Part shown: in pieces, positions 17,706 to 28,015 of the stretch
Position numbering within the stretch: position 1 is the stretch's first letter
Layout of the letters: each line of letters begins with the position of its first letter
Assembly (NCBI GenBank): GCA_007127235.1
Contig: SKZT01000068.1
Coordinates: 1 to 51,975, forward strand
DNA length: 51,975 bases
Direction of reading: 5' to 3'
Source: Desulfobacteraceae bacterium
GTDB taxonomy: Bacteria > Desulfobacterota > Desulfobacteria > Desulfobacterales > SKZT01
Program-made: the position numbers and the translations under genes
Notes under the pieces: generated by a model
Databases searched by the model: none
Told to the model about the DNA's origin: nothing
What the model saw: only the letters and a program-made list of their open reading frames with translations

Positions 17706-19277
17706 TTAAGCCCCCCGAATCCGCTTTATTGCTTCTAATAAAATTCTCACCTCCCGACCATTAAAAAGGAAAGAAAAAATTCCATATAGAATGATCCCGA
17801 CAAATATACACCCAAAAAGCCCCGTGGATTTTGCCAAAAGGGAATTATCCGCTGCCGGTAGCATAACTCGACTGCATAATACCACACCAAGGCCCATCAA
17901 AACGGCTCCTGTGATTGTACGGATCAAAGATGAACCTGTGTCTTTTAAATCGATATGCCCCAATTTCAACTGAAGTGCATGCATTAAAAAGACCAAATTT
18001 AAAACAGAGGCCAGTGAGGTCGACAAGGCCAGTGCTTTGAAGTCTAAAAACCGGATAAATACAACAGCCATGATGATTTTTAATACTATACAGACCAAAG
18101 CAATACGAGCCGGTGTATATGTGTCCTGCAGAGCATAAAATGTCGATACAACAATCCTTACCGAAGCAAATGCCCACAATCCAATTCCATAATATAAAAG
18201 GGCTTCCGCAGTCAATCGAACATTTTGTGTTTCAAAAGCACCTCTTTCAAACAACAGTGATATTATTGGCTCCCTTAGAACAATCATGCCTGCCATAGCG
18301 GGCACCGTAATAAACAATACCATTTTTAAACTCATACTCATGGTTTTGGCAAGGGCCTGATAATTTTTTGAAGAAGCTTCTTTTGTTAAACCCGGAAGTA
18401 AGACCGTAGCTGCTGCTATGCCAAAAATGCCCAAAGGAAACTGAACAAGGCGATCAGCGTAATAAAGATGAGAAATACTTCCTTCCACAAGAAAAGATGC
18501 AATCAAAGAATCCAGAAGTGCATTGATTGGAAAAACAGAAGCTCCCAAAGCAGCAGGCAAAGTCAAGATTCCAATCCGTTTTAAACCCTGATGAAATAAA
18601 ACGGTTTTCTCCCTAAAAAAGATACCGGTTTTTGCCAAAAATGCTCCCTGCAAAAACAGCTGCAAAATGCCCCCCAGAAGAACCCCTATAGCTAATCCTT
18701 TTATGGGTTCAGCCATTTGAGGTGAAATAATCAGGATAGCACCGATCATGCTGATATTGATGATAAATGGGGATAATGACGGGGTTGTAAAATGTCCGAA
18801 TGTATTTAAAATTCCCATGCAAATCGCCGAAAGACCTATGAAAATAATAAAGGGCAGCATTATCCGGGTCAAAGAAACGGTCAATGCAAACTTTTCGGGA
18901 GAAGAAACAAAGCCTGGTGCAAACACGGTCACAAGTACATCTGCAAAAAAAATGCCAGCCATAGTAACCGTCGCCAAAATCAGAAAAAAGGACAAAAAAG
19001 CGGATCGGGCCAATTGAAAAGCCTCTTTTTTTCCTTTAGTCGACAAATACTCAATAAAAACCGGGATAAATGCAAGACTTAAAACCCCTTCGGAAAAAAG
19101 TCTCCTGATCAGATTGGGTATCCTGAAGGCCACAAAAAAAATGTCAGATATAAACCCGGCTCCAAAAGACCAGGCTATGACAGCATCCCTAATAAAGCCA
19201 AAAATCCGGCTCAAAAGAGTAATGACCATTACAATGCCGGTATCTTTTGCCATTTTTACTTTTTCATTTTTTTCCAT
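17706..19277 (-). CDS. murJ: Lipid II flippase MurJ (MviN)
   Basis: 523 residues, MOP-superfamily polytopic membrane protein with about 14 membrane segments. Family features: the start TGIVMVITLLSRIFGFIRDA with the conserved Arg/Asp pair, AFRIPNLIRRLFSEG near residue 55, and FAPGF in the second helix pair. MurJ moves lipid-linked peptidoglycan precursor across the inner membrane. The gene leads a murJ-ftsB-epimerase run. Its start lies 130 bp from the divergent rpsT gene, with the rpsT promoter in between. Confidence 0.95.
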   Translation of the reverse strand: MEKNEKVKMAKDTGIVMVITLLSRIFGFIRDAVIAWSFGAGFISDIFFVAFRIPNLIRRLFSEGVLSLAFIPVFIEYLSTKGKKEAFQLARSAFLSFFLILATVTMAGIFFADVLVTVFAPGFVSSPEKFALTVSLTRIMLPFIIFIGLSAICMGILNTFGHFTTPSLSPFIINISMIGAILIISPQMAEPIKGLAIGVLLGGILQLFLQGAFLAKTGIFFREKTVLFHQGLKRIGILTLPAALGASVFPINALLDSLIASFLVEGSISHLYYADRLVQFPLGIFGIAAATVLLPGLTKEASSKNYQALAKTMSMSLKMVLFITVPAMAGMIVLREPIISLLFERGAFETQNVRLTAEALLYYGIGLWAFASVRIVVSTFYALQDTYTPARIALVCIVLKIIMAVVFIRFLDFKALALSTSLASVLNLVFLMHALQLKLGHIDLKDTGSSLIRTITGAVLMGLGVVLCSRVMLPAADNSLLAKSTGLFGCIFVGIILYGIFSFLFNGREVRILLEAIKRIRGA

Positions 19278-19303
19278 ATCTTATGGAGAAATCCATTTTC
19301 TTA

Positions 19304-19333
19304 TTGACAAAAGTTGATCTGATATTTTATAAG
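19304..19333 (+). promoter_or_regulatory. Sigma-70-type promoter for rpsT
   Basis: TTGACA at 19304-19309 and TATAAG at 19328-19333 with an 18-bp spacer. This is a near-consensus housekeeping promoter about 75 bp before the rpsT start, as expected for a ribosomal protein gene. Confidence 0.75.
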
Positions 19334-19406
19334 TCGCAGTTGTTGTTTTTAAAACGATTGTGATCTGAGCCTGTTTATCAGAAATAAGAAAGGAGTATGA
19401 GCAAAG

Positions 19407-19673
19407 GTGGCAAACAATAAATCAGCCTTAAAACGCGCCCGTCAAAATGAAGTCAGACGTTTGCGAAATAAATCTGTTAGAACGCGAGTTAAAAGCGCCA
19501 TTAAATCTGTTCGCGCGGCAGCATCCGAAAATTCTCATGATAAAGCTTTTCAGGAATTGAATTTGGCCAAATCCATTATTGATAAGGCTGCAAAAAAAGG
19601 AACCCTTCATAAAAGAACGGCTGCCAGGAAAATTTCAAGACTTACCAAGATTGTCAATTCCGTTTCTGATTAA
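19407..19673 (+). CDS. rpsT: 30S ribosomal protein S20
   Basis: 88 residues, very basic, with the family start ANNKSALKRARQNEVRR and end RTAARKISRLTKIVN. S20 binds 16S rRNA during early 30S assembly. The start is GTG at 19407, with AAGGAG about 11 nt upstream; use of a non-AUG start is common for this gene. It is monocistronic, with its own promoter and a strong terminator. Confidence 0.97.
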   Translation: MANNKSALKRARQNEVRRLRNKSVRTRVKSAIKSVRAAASENSHDKAFQELNLAKSIIDKAAKKGTLHKRTAARKISRLTKIVNSVSD

Positions 19674-19703
19674 AGGTTTGCCGGTTTTATCCGGCAAACC
19701 TTT
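19672..19703. terminator. Bidirectional intrinsic terminator between rpsT and lptE
   Basis: AAAGGTTTGCCGG, loop TTTTAT, CCGGCAAACCTTT: a perfect 13-bp stem whose A and T ends provide a U-tract in either direction. It lies between the convergent rpsT and lptE genes. Confidence 0.9.
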
Positions 19704-19712
19704 AAAAAACTC

Positions 19713-20234
19713 TTACTCGATATCCATCAATTGGTAGTAGACTATTTCAGCCATTCTTTTTGAGAGAGTTCTTAAGGCCTCTCGTTTTTCCCCTTCCGTT
19801 ATCAGTTTATCCGGCTGCACGATGAAGCTTTCGCTACCGGAAAATCCGGGTAATGCCCATAAAACCTGACCGTGCCTGTCGGTCAATCTCAGGTCTAAAA
19901 TCATCGTAATTCGCCGTTCCAGGGGAGAACGCACATCGGTTCTTGAGATGGTATGAGTGCTAAATGACCTGATAACCCCATGAAAAAAAGCATCAGGCAT
20001 GTCTTTTTCCGCAATTCTCACATTGTGGCTTCGAACAAATTCATAAATAAAATCATTGGTTATCATTGCTTCAATACCGGTTTCAGATGTGGGATTTTCG
20101 AAAACAGGTACAAATAGAGTTCTGATTTGAAACGGAAAATTTCTTTCCTCGGCAAAACGATAGCCGCAGCCTGCTACCGTTGTAAATAATGCCGTTAAAA
20201 GGAGACAAAATATGCTTTTGGTATAGTTTTTCAC
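19713..20234 (-). CDS. lptE: LptE-like LPS-assembly lipoprotein
   Basis: 173 residues. A signal peptide ends in the lipobox VAGC (Cys near residue 23), followed by GYRF, the usual LptE start of the mature protein. Later blocks VPVFENPTSETGIEAMI and LRTLSKRMAEIVYYQL also fit the family. LptE plugs the LptD barrel in the outer membrane during LPS export. The gene follows leuS by 38 bp, an arrangement common in proteobacteria. It ends at the shared terminator. Confidence 0.85.
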   Translation of the reverse strand: MKNYTKSIFCLLLTALFTTVAGCGYRFAEERNFPFQIRTLFVPVFENPTSETGIEAMITNDFIYEFVRSHNVRIAEKDMPDAFFHGVIRSFSTHTISRTDVRSPLERRITMILDLRLTDRHGQVLWALPGFSGSESFIVQPDKLITEGEKREALRTLSKRMAEIVYYQLMDIE

Positions 20235-20272
20235 AGTGCTTAGTAACGTTGAATCAGATTGGGGGTTAAAGA

Positions 20273-22900
20273 TCAGACCACGATGTTGACCAACTTCTTT
20301 TTTACGACGATCACCTTTTTTACAGGTTTTTCACCAATAAATTTCAGGGCTTTTTCATCCTGAAGTGCAAGCTTTTTTATGGCCTCATCCTGAGTATCGG
20401 CAGGAACTGTAAAACGGCTTCTCAATTTTCCGTTGACTTGAATGACGATAGTGAGTTCTTCTTTGGCCAGGGCATCTTCCCGATAGGAGGGCCATTTTGC
20501 CATCAGCACACTGTTGCGGTTTCCTGTCTTTTCCCACAGTTCCTCAGACAGGTGTGGCACGATGGGAGACAGCAGGATTATAATGGTATCCAGAACGAAG
20601 CGAAGTACGGATGCTCTTTCGGGATGTTTTTCATCGACTCTTTTGCCTGCTTCACGCTCTGCTTCCATGGCATACAGCGCATTGACCAATTCCATGACCG
20701 CACTGATTGCTGTGTTGAAATGAAAGCGCTCTTCGATATCGTTGGTAACTTTTTGGATTGTTTCGTGGGTCTTTTTAAAAAGCAGCTTCAGTTCATCATT
20801 GAGTTCATTAATATTTCCGTCAAAGGCTTTCACATCTTTTATTTCTTCCATAGAAGCTATTGCAAAACGCCAAACCCGGTTTAAAAAACGAAAACTTCCT
20901 TCAACTCCCTGCTCGCTCCATTCCAAATCCCTTTCCGGAGGTGCGGCAAACAGACAGAAAAGTCGTGTGGTGTCTGCTCCGTATTTTTCGAGGAGTACAT
21001 TGGGGTCAATGACGTTTTTTTTGGATTTGGACATTTTTTCCACCCGTCCAATCGAAACCGGTTTACCGCATAGGCTGCAGTTTAAGTGTTCCCCGGAGGT
21101 TTCAACTTGATTGGGAAAAAGATAACCATGTTCCATGCACGATACAGTCTCTTTACAAACCATACCTTGAGTTAACAGGCGGGTAAAAGGCTCTTTGAAT
21201 TTGACAAGTCCCATATCGTGTAAGACCCGCGTATAATACCTTGAGTAGAGCAAATGCAGAATGGCATGCTCGACGCCTCCAATATATTGGTCTACAGGCA
21301 TCCAGTAATCTACAGCATCGCGGTCAAAAATTGCATTGTGGCAATCGGGGCTGCAATAGCGCTCGAAATACCAGGAGGACTCCACAAACGTATCCATGGT
21401 GTCTGTTTCTCTTCTGGCATTTGATTTGCCGCAGGCGGGACAAGAAGTATTGGTAAAAGCCTCCAGCTTTGGCAACGGTGATTTTCCGCCTTCCAGCAAA
21501 TCGACATTTTCCGGAAGAACAACCGGCAGATCTTTTTCCGGAACAGGCACGATACCACAATTTTTGCAGTGAATTATTGGAATCGGCGCACCCCAATATC
21601 GCTGCCGTGAGATACCCCAATCTTTCAGCCGAAAACTGACAGTTTTTCGGCCAAGGCCTTTTTGACTAAGGTAATCTGTAATTTTTTCCATGGCATCTTT
21701 ATTTCTCATGGAGTTGAAAATGCCCGAGTTGACCATGATACCGTCATCCGTATAAGCTTCCTTCATGTTTTGGGGATCCAAATCGCGATCCTCGGGCCTG
21801 ACAACAACAATGATGTCCAATCCGTATTTTTGGGCAAATTCAAAATCTCTCTGGTCATGAGCCGGAACGGACATGACCGCCCCTGTTCCATATTCCATGA
21901 GAGCAAAATTGGCGGTATAAATCGGCATTTTTCTCTCTGATAGAGGATTTATACAATAAGAACCTGTGAAAACGCCCTCTTTTTCATAATTTTCCAAAGC
22001 TCTTACGGACCTGTCCTGAGTAGCCATCCGGTCAATAAAATCGAGAACCACGGATTCATTTTCGGTCCCTCCAACCAGCTTGGAAACAAGAGGATGTTCC
22101 GGGGCCAGCACCATGAATGTTGCACCAAACAGGGTATCGGGACGTGTGGTAAAAACCGGGATTTCTCCTTGAACGCCTTCCGGAGGATTTTGTATCGGAA
22201 ACCGTATTTCAGCACCTGTACTTTTTCCTATCCAGTTTTTTTGCATGGTAATGACCTTTTCAGGCCAACCGGGAAGTTTATCGCAATAATCCAGCAAGTC
22301 CTGTGCATAGTCCGTGATTCGAAAAAACCATTGCTCAAGCTTTTTTTGGCGGACGGTTTTTGAACATCGCCAGCACAAGCCGGCTTCCACCTGTTCATTG
22401 GCCAGCACTGTCTGACAGTGCTCACACCAGTTAACATAAGCTTCCTTGCGATAAACCATGTTCCTTTCATACATTTTAATAAAAAGCCACTGTTCCCATC
22501 GATAATAGTCAGGGCTGCACGTGGAAATCTCGCGGTCCCAATCATAACTAAAACCCATACGCTTTAGTTGGTGACGCATATTATCGATATTTTCATAGGT
22601 CCATTTGGCCGGATGCGTCCGGTTAGCGATGGCAGCATTTTCCGCCGGCATTCCAAAAGCATCCCAACCCATGGGGTGAAGTACATTGAAACCTCTCATC
22701 CTTTTGTATCTGGCAACCACATCCCCTATTGTATAGTTTCGTACATGTCCCATGTGGATTTTACCAGATGGATATGGAAACATTTCCAGCAAGTAATATT
22801 TTTCTTTGCCCGGATCCTCCCAAACCTTCATCAGGCCATGCTGATCCCAATAAGATTGCCATTTCAACTCGATTTTTTCTGGATCATATTTTTCATCCAT
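20273..22900 (-). CDS. leuS: Leucyl-tRNA synthetase
   Basis: 875 residues, normal bacterial length. The class Ia signature appears as [15 protein letters not shown] (HIGH equivalent HMGH near residue 50) and KMSKSKKNV near 622. A connective-peptide editing domain lies between ([20 protein letters not shown], and [14 protein letters not shown] with the editing Asp). Zinc-type cysteine pairs occur in CWRCSKT and in CKNCGIV and CPACGKS. It charges tRNA-Leu in the cytoplasm. First gene of leuS-lptE; the gap upstream carries palindromic repeat copy B. Confidence 0.97.
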   Translation of the reverse strand: MDEKYDPEKIELKWQSYWDQHGLMKVWEDPGKEKYYLLEMFPYPSGKIHMGHVRNYTIGDVVARYKRMRGFNVLHPMGWDAFGMPAENAAIANRTHPAKWTYENIDNMRHQLKRMGFSYDWDREISTCSPDYYRWEQWLFIKMYERNMVYRKEAYVNWCEHCQTVLANEQVEAGLCWRCSKTVRQKKLEQWFFRITDYAQDLLDYCDKLPGWPEKVITMQKNWIGKSTGAEIRFPIQNPPEGVQGEIPVFTTRPDTLFGATFMVLAPEHPLVSKLVGGTENESVVLDFIDRMATQDRSVRALENYEKEGVFTGSYCINPLSERKMPIYTANFALMEYGTGAVMSVPAHDQRDFEFAQKYGLDIIVVVRPEDRDLDPQNMKEAYTDDGIMVNSGIFNSMRNKDAMEKITDYLSQKGLGRKTVSFRLKDWGISRQRYWGAPIPIIHCKNCGIVPVPEKDLPVVLPENVDLLEGGKSPLPKLEAFTNTSCPACGKSNARRETDTMDTFVESSWYFERYCSPDCHNAIFDRDAVDYWMPVDQYIGGVEHAILHLLYSRYYTRVLHDMGLVKFKEPFTRLLTQGMVCKETVSCMEHGYLFPNQVETSGEHLNCSLCGKPVSIGRVEKMSKSKKNVIDPNVLLEKYGADTTRLFCLFAAPPERDLEWSEQGVEGSFRFLNRVWRFAIASMEEIKDVKAFDGNINELNDELKLLFKKTHETIQKVTNDIEERFHFNTAISAVMELVNALYAMEAEREAGKRVDEKHPERASVLRFVLDTIIILLSPIVPHLSEELWEKTGNRNSVLMAKWPSYREDALAKEELTIVIQVNGKLRSRFTVPADTQDEAIKKLALQDEKALKFIGEKPVKKVIVVKKKLVNIVV

Positions 22901-23027
22901 TGCCGGTTTCTACCTCCGAAAATCCGAATTTTTTAATGAATCATCCTATTTTTTGGTAAAAAAGCAAAAGATAGGTTTTAAAAGCAAGTGTTTCTTGTGC
23001 CATATAAGAATAAAAATATCAAGGCCG

Positions 23028-23131
23028 ATAGCTTTCCAGAAAATGTTTTTGGCAAGGATAGAGGAAGGAGATCATACTTTTTCGTATATCTGTGACCGAT
23101 AACGCAGCCAAAACATTTTATGGAAAGCGAT
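23028..23131 (+). repeat. Dispersed palindromic repeat, copy B
   Basis: Begins ATAGCTTTCCAGAAAATG and ends with the inverted CATTTTATGGAAAGC; the centre has ATACTTTTTCGTATAT and GACCGATAACGCAGCC. Same orientation as copy C, opposite to copy A. It sits in the 360-bp gap between the divergent leuS and rng genes; I see nothing else there except AT-rich sequence. Confidence 0.85.
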
Positions 23132-23260
23132 GAGAAAATATTTGACTTGTTTCTTGCAATTTCATATGCAGCAGAAGAAAAGTTCGATAAAATGTAAACC
23201 ATGGGTTGGTTTTTTAAATAAATTTATATCTTTGCGAAGGTTAAAAATAAAACATCATTT

Positions 23261-24721
23261 ATGACGACAAAAATTCTAATCAATGCCGTTGATCCTGAAG
23301 AATGCCGCATTGCCTATGTGAAAGACAGTAAACTTGAGGAATTTCAGATTGAAAGTGCCGCCAGAGAAAGCATCAAGGGAAACATTTACAAGGCTATTAT
23401 CACCAGAATTGAGCCTGCCCTTCAAGCGGTTTTCGTCGATTATGGGGCGGAACGTCACGGCTTCCTGCAAAAACATGAAATTCACAGTGACTATTTTCAG
23501 GACAATCACACCGGCGATCGGTCTTTAAAGAATATTCTCAAAAAAGGGCAGGAAATCATTGTTCAGGTGACCAAAGACCCCATCATGGAAAAAGGGGCCA
23601 TGCTGACAACGTATATATCCCTTCCGGGAAGATACGTGGTGCTGATGCCGGGTAGCAAAACCCTGGGAGTGAGTAGGAAAATAGAGGATGAAAAAGAACG
23701 CAAGCGTCAAAAGGAACTTTTGAACAGCTTGAAAATACCCGAAGGATTTGGAGTCATCAGCCGCACTGCGGGAATGGACAGAACCAAAACTGTGATCGGA
23801 AACGATTTGCGCTATCTGATGAGGCTTTGGAAAAACATAAAACAGAAAGCCATAAAAGCACCGGCGCCATCGATTCTTTATAAGGAACGAAACCTGGTGG
23901 TTCGAGCCATACGCGATTATTTTACCTCTGAGGTCAGCAGTATTCTGGTGGATGACGAAGCTGTTTATCAAGAGGTTAAGGATTTTGTAAAAATTACTTC
24001 TCCCAAACATACCAAAATCGTCAAGTTTCACAAAGGGCCCAAACCCATTTTCACCAAGTATCAATTGGAAAATCAGATCGCATCTATTTTTGAGAACCGT
24101 GTTGAACTCAAATCCGGCGGTTCCATTGTCATACAGCAAACAGAAGCGCTTGTGGCCATTGATGTCAACTCCGGCAAAGGCATACACAAATCTTCCATTG
24201 AACAAACTGCTCTAATGACCAATATCGAAGCCGGTGAGGAAGTGGCTCGCCAACTGCGTTTGAGAGATCTTGGCGGACTTATCGTTATTGATTTTATCGA
24301 TATGAAAGATACCAAGCACAGGCTTGAAGTGGAAAAAGTTCTGAAACATCATGTTAAAAAAGACAAAGCAAGAGCAAAGGTCGGACGAATTTCGCGTTTT
24401 GGATTATTGGAAATGTCACGGCAGCGAATAAGACCGTCCATTGAATTTGGAAGTTACGGCTCATGCAGGTACTGCCAGGGTAAAGGTCTCACACCTTCCA
24501 CAGAAACCCTTGGGGTGAGCTTTCTTCGCAAACTTCGCCTGGTAACACTGAAAGATGAAATTACTCTTGTCAAAGGAATCGTCCCTGTTGAGGTTGCCGA
24601 TTATCTGCTTAATAAAAAACGAACGGAAATTGCTGAACTCGAATTACGAAGAGGACTGTCCATAACCATCGAACCTGATACCGGGATGATGCCATCCGAC
24701 AGTAAAATTATTTGTGAATAA
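23261..24721 (+). CDS. rng: Ribonuclease G/E family endoribonuclease (RNase G)
   Basis: 486 residues, the size of RNase G without an RNase E scaffold tail. The S1 domain is at about 35-125 (AALQAVFVDYGAERHGFL-type strands). The catalytic region has ALVAIDVNSGKG near 300 and GGLIVIDFIDM near 342, supplying the two Mg-binding aspartates. The Zn-link CRYCQGKG is near 402. These enzymes cleave single-stranded AU-rich RNA, maturing 16S rRNA and tuning mRNA decay. No clear ribosome site precedes ATG 23261. Downstream is a LysM-like protein in the same direction. Confidence 0.92.
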   Translation: MTTKILINAVDPEECRIAYVKDSKLEEFQIESAARESIKGNIYKAIITRIEPALQAVFVDYGAERHGFLQKHEIHSDYFQDNHTGDRSLKNILKKGQEIIVQVTKDPIMEKGAMLTTYISLPGRYVVLMPGSKTLGVSRKIEDEKERKRQKELLNSLKIPEGFGVISRTAGMDRTKTVIGNDLRYLMRLWKNIKQKAIKAPAPSILYKERNLVVRAIRDYFTSEVSSILVDDEAVYQEVKDFVKITSPKHTKIVKFHKGPKPIFTKYQLENQIASIFENRVELKSGGSIVIQQTEALVAIDVNSGKGIHKSSIEQTALMTNIEAGEEVARQLRLRDLGGLIVIDFIDMKDTKHRLEVEKVLKHHVKKDKARAKVGRISRFGLLEMSRQRIRPSIEFGSYGSCRYCQGKGLTPSTETLGVSFLRKLRLVTLKDEITLVKGIVPVEVADYLLNKKRTEIAELELRRGLSITIEPDTGMMPSDSKIICE

Positions 24722-24818
24722 TCGCTGTTTCAGCAGCAATCCTTGACACTTAAAGACCATTACGCTAATAATAAAATTTATCATTAAACGACAAGATGGT
24801 TTGGGAAAGTTTGAAAAG

Positions 24819-25610
24819 ATGGTCAAAAAACATAGTAAAGGACGAAAAAACAAGATACTTTTGTCCCTGGTTTGTATTGTTTTGGCAACTGTTTCAAGTA
24901 TCTACTTTTGGACCCGGGTTTCCGGAAATCCACTGAAGACCAAGCAGGCAACACAACAACAGGAGCAACAGTCAATACACCCGGATGATGAGATTTACCG
25001 GAAAATACCCCAGCAGAGAATTATCGACTTTGACAGATTGGGGGAAGATGAAAAGCTTCAGGCAGTTGTTAAGGAGCGTAAGGACCAATTTGGTTTAGAT
25101 AAAGGCGTTGATCTTATTGTCAGGGCTGATGAAAGCCTTAAGCTGGGGGATTCAATTATTCCCATGCGTGAAATCCTCGAAAAAGTTCGTATAAGACAAG
25201 GCAGTGTCATAGAAGAAGGTCTTGCAGAAAAAGTGTTGGAAGAAAATGTGGTTGCTTTTGGAATCTATGTGGTTAAACCAAATGACAACTTGTGGAATAT
25301 TCATTTCCAATTTTTAAAAGATTATTTTAATCGCAAAAACATTCCTCTTTCTCCCATGGCTGATAAACCTGATGAACGGGGTTATAGCTCAGGTGTAGGA
25401 AAAATTTTAAAGTTTTCGGAAAACATTGTTTATATTTACAACACACGAGATCGAAAGCTATATGCTGACTTGAATCTGCTTAATCCCGAAAGTGAAATTG
25501 TGGTTTTTCATATGGAAGAGATCTTTTCACTTCTTGATCAGATCGATTTACACAAGGTGGACCATATCAGGTTTGATGGTCAAAACCTGTGGATTCCATC
25601 AAAATCTTGA
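24819..25610 (+). CDS. Membrane-anchored protein with divergent LysM-like region
   Basis: 263 residues from ATG 24819 (MVKKHSKGRKNK), preceded by a GGGAAAG; a TTG at 24801 is also in frame. A positively charged start is followed by one membrane segment (ILLSLVCIVLATVSSIYFW), a Gln-rich linker (ATQQQEQQS), and a periplasmic domain. Near residue 150, FGIYVVKPNDNLWNIHFQFL resembles the start of a LysM motif, and the end (FDGQNLWIPSK) resembles its last strand, with an unusually long insert between. I recall similar uncharacterised proteins in deltaproteobacteria. Function unknown. Confidence 0.65.
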   Translation: MVKKHSKGRKNKILLSLVCIVLATVSSIYFWTRVSGNPLKTKQATQQQEQQSIHPDDEIYRKIPQQRIIDFDRLGEDEKLQAVVKERKDQFGLDKGVDLIVRADESLKLGDSIIPMREILEKVRIRQGSVIEEGLAEKVLEENVVAFGIYVVKPNDNLWNIHFQFLKDYFNRKNIPLSPMADKPDERGYSSGVGKILKFSENIVYIYNTRDRKLYADLNLLNPESEIVVFHMEEIFSLLDQIDLHKVDHIRFDGQNLWIPSKS

Positions 25611-25811
25611 TCATGACCTTTACTTTTGGCTTCCAAATTGTAATGATAAATGGTTATTAAATGAATTTTCAACATTTCCCAATAATCGTTTGACGTAAAA
25701 ATTCATTTAAAGTATATGAGCCCAAGTTTTTTGTTTATTGATGGCTTTTAATTTTAGCTACGGATATCCATAATTACGAGGCGTTATTGATAACTTTAAG
25801 GAGGTTTTATC

Positions 25812-26153
25812 TTGGTTGATATCGTTTATGCAATGGGTCAAAGCGGAGCGGCGGGGGAAGGTGCACAGGGTGGATTTACTGCATTTATTCCTCTCATACT
25901 TATGTTTGTCATTTTTTATTTTCTTTTGATCAGACCCCAGCAGAAAAAGACCAAAGAGCATCGTGAAATGGTCACCAACCTGAGAAAGGGCGATCGTATT
26001 ATAACCGCCGGCGGTATTTACGGTCGTATCACCGGTTTGGACGATACAACGGTGACTTTGGAAATTGCAGACAAGGTTCGGATAAAATTGGCGCGAAACA
26101 ATGTCGGGGCTTTAGTCAGGTCTTCGTCCCAAACGCCGTCAAAAGAGGAATAA
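25812..26153 (+). CDS. yajC: Preprotein translocase subunit YajC
   Basis: 113 residues. A single membrane helix (FIPLILMFVIFYFLLIRPQQKK) ends in the family hallmark RPQQKK, followed by the conserved cytoplasmic domain (NLRKGDRIITAGGIYGRIT). YajC joins SecDF at the SecYEG translocon. The start is TTG at 25812, decided by a perfect AAGGAGG seven bases before it; no ATG upstream fits. First gene of yajC-secD-secF. Confidence 0.95.
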   Translation: MVDIVYAMGQSGAAGEGAQGGFTAFIPLILMFVIFYFLLIRPQQKKTKEHREMVTNLRKGDRIITAGGIYGRITGLDDTTVTLEIADKVRIKLARNNVGALVRSSSQTPSKEE

Positions 26154-26198
26154 ATCTGACAACGAAAAGTCAGAATGACCGCATTTTTATCAAAAACA

Positions 26199-26257
26199 AG
26201 CCCCAGTGAAAAAGAGAGTATTTTGCACCAAAGGGTATTTTGCTTTTTCTGGGGCTT
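26199..26257 (+). terminator. Long stem-loop between yajC and secD
   Basis: AAGCCCCAGTGAAAAAG pairs with CTTTTTCTGGGGCTT (about 15 bp, one bulged T) around a loop of about 28 nt. Only a weak T-run (TTTAAT) follows. It could be a partial terminator or attenuator lowering secDF expression relative to yajC, or an mRNA-stabilising structure. Confidence 0.55.
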
Positions 26258-26353
26258 TAATGTGGCTCGTGCAGTAAAAAGTTAAGGGCCATGTCCAATT
26301 TTATAACCAGTTTACCCATCAAAGATTGATCTTTGCTGAAAGGAAAAGAACCG

Positions 26354-27931
26354 TTGAAAAAGTTTTCATGGCGGCTGTTTTTTATCCTCACGGTTGTCAT
26401 TGTTGCAATCATATATGTGATTCCCACGTTCAAACCTTCTGTTTGGCCTTATAAAAAAATTAATCTTGGCCTCGACCTTCAAGGGGGTATGCATCTTGTA
26501 CTGGAAGTGGAAACGGATAAGGCGGTTGAAGGCACCATTGAGCGATTAGCTCAGGAAATCCGAGAAACGGTTAGAAGTGCGAAACTTCAGGATGTTTTTG
26601 TGGAAACGAAAAATGGAATGAAGCTTTCTATAGAAATTGCGGATATAAATCGGGAAAAAGAAATTCAAAAGCTTTTGGATAAAGATTTTCGTGATCTTCG
26701 TATGGTGTCCCGTGCTGTTGATGACGAATCGGTGAGGCTGACATTGGATTTACCGGATGAAGAGGTTCGGCATATCAAACAACTTTCTGTGCAGCAAGCC
26801 CTTGAAACCATTCGAAACCGGATAGATCAGTTTGGTGTGAGTGAGCCCGATATCCGGCTGCAGGGAACCAATCGCATTCTGGTTCAACTTCCTGGAGTTA
26901 CCGATACCCAAAGAGCCAAAGAACTTATTGGAAGAACAGCACTTCTGGAATTTAAGCTTGTGGACGAAAGTGTTGATCCCCATGTTGCTGAAAAAAGAGG
27001 TGCCCCACCCGGTACCGAGATTTTATACCAGGTTCGGCATGATCCCGCCACAAACCGTGAAATCAAAACCCCTTATGTTTTGGTGAAGCGGACTTTATTG
27101 ACGGGAGCATACCTTACCGATGCAAGAGTACAAATTGATTCCCAATATGGTGAAGCCTATGTCAGTATTAAATTTGACTCAAAGGGTGCCAGAATTTTCG
27201 AAAGAATCACATCTGAAAATGTTCAAAACCGACTGGCGATTGTTTTAGATAACACCGTTTATTCAGCACCGGTTATTCAAGAAAGAATAGCAGGAGGTGA
27301 AGCCCGGATCACAGGATATTTTACCACCGAAGAGGCTCGCGATCTGGCGATTGTTTTGCGTGCCGGTGCATTACCGGCCCCGGTGGAAATACTGGAGGAA
27401 AGAACCGTGGGGCCGTCGCTGGGGGCCGACTCGGTTCGCAAAGGCCTTATTTCCATGCTTGCGGGTGGTATTCTGGTGATCATTTTCATGGTGGTCTACT
27501 ATCAGGCATCCGGCCTTATTGCCAACACAGCCTTGATTTTGAATATTCTCTTAATTGCGGCTGGCCTTGCTGCCTTCCAGGCAACATTGACCCTTCCGGG
27601 GATTGCGGGTATTATTTTGACCATCGGAATGGCGGTGGATGCAAATGTCATTATCTTTGAACGCATACGTGAGGAACTGAATGTTGGAAAAACACCGAGA
27701 GCTGCTATCAGTGCGGGATATGAACGATCGACACTGACTATTCTGGATGCCAACGTGACAACCTTGATTGCGGCCCTGGTGTTGTTCCAGTTTGGTACCG
27801 GTCCTGTAAAAGGTTTTGCCGTTACATTAAGCCTGGGTGTTATCGCAAGTCTTTTCACATCCCTGATTCTTACCCGGGCCATTTTTGATTATTTTTTGAT
27901 CAACCGCAAAATTAAGCGTTTGAGCATTTAG
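26354..27931 (+). CDS. secD: Protein translocase subunit SecD
   Basis: About 525 residues, RND-type membrane protein with one N-terminal membrane helix, a large periplasmic part and five C-terminal helices. Key motifs: LGLDLQGGMHLVLEV near the start, ETIRNRIDQFGVSEPDI around residue 160, and IAGIILTIGMAVDANVIIFE near 435, holding the proton-path Asp. SecDF uses the proton gradient to pull exported proteins out of the translocon. TTG 26354 is preferred because AAAGGA sits about 10 nt before it; TTG 26333 is also in frame. Confidence 0.95.
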   Translation: MKKFSWRLFFILTVVIVAIIYVIPTFKPSVWPYKKINLGLDLQGGMHLVLEVETDKAVEGTIERLAQEIRETVRSAKLQDVFVETKNGMKLSIEIADINREKEIQKLLDKDFRDLRMVSRAVDDESVRLTLDLPDEEVRHIKQLSVQQALETIRNRIDQFGVSEPDIRLQGTNRILVQLPGVTDTQRAKELIGRTALLEFKLVDESVDPHVAEKRGAPPGTEILYQVRHDPATNREIKTPYVLVKRTLLTGAYLTDARVQIDSQYGEAYVSIKFDSKGARIFERITSENVQNRLAIVLDNTVYSAPVIQERIAGGEARITGYFTTEEARDLAIVLRAGALPAPVEILEERTVGPSLGADSVRKGLISMLAGGILVIIFMVVYYQASGLIANTALILNILLIAAGLAAFQATLTLPGIAGIILTIGMAVDANVIIFERIREELNVGKTPRAAISAGYERSTLTILDANVTTLIAALVLFQFGTGPVKGFAVTLSLGVIASLFTSLILTRAIFDYFLINRKIKRLSI

Positions 27932-28015
27932 TTTCCTGGATTGAGCCGTTGACGCAACATCTTACGGAAGGATTGTTTTTTCGGCGTACAAGAAGATTGA
28001 TTTTTGGAGAAAATG

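Noticed and set aside
23525-24205. 226-codon frame antisense to rng
   Set aside because: Fully inside the well-supported RNase G gene, no family features; shadow frame.
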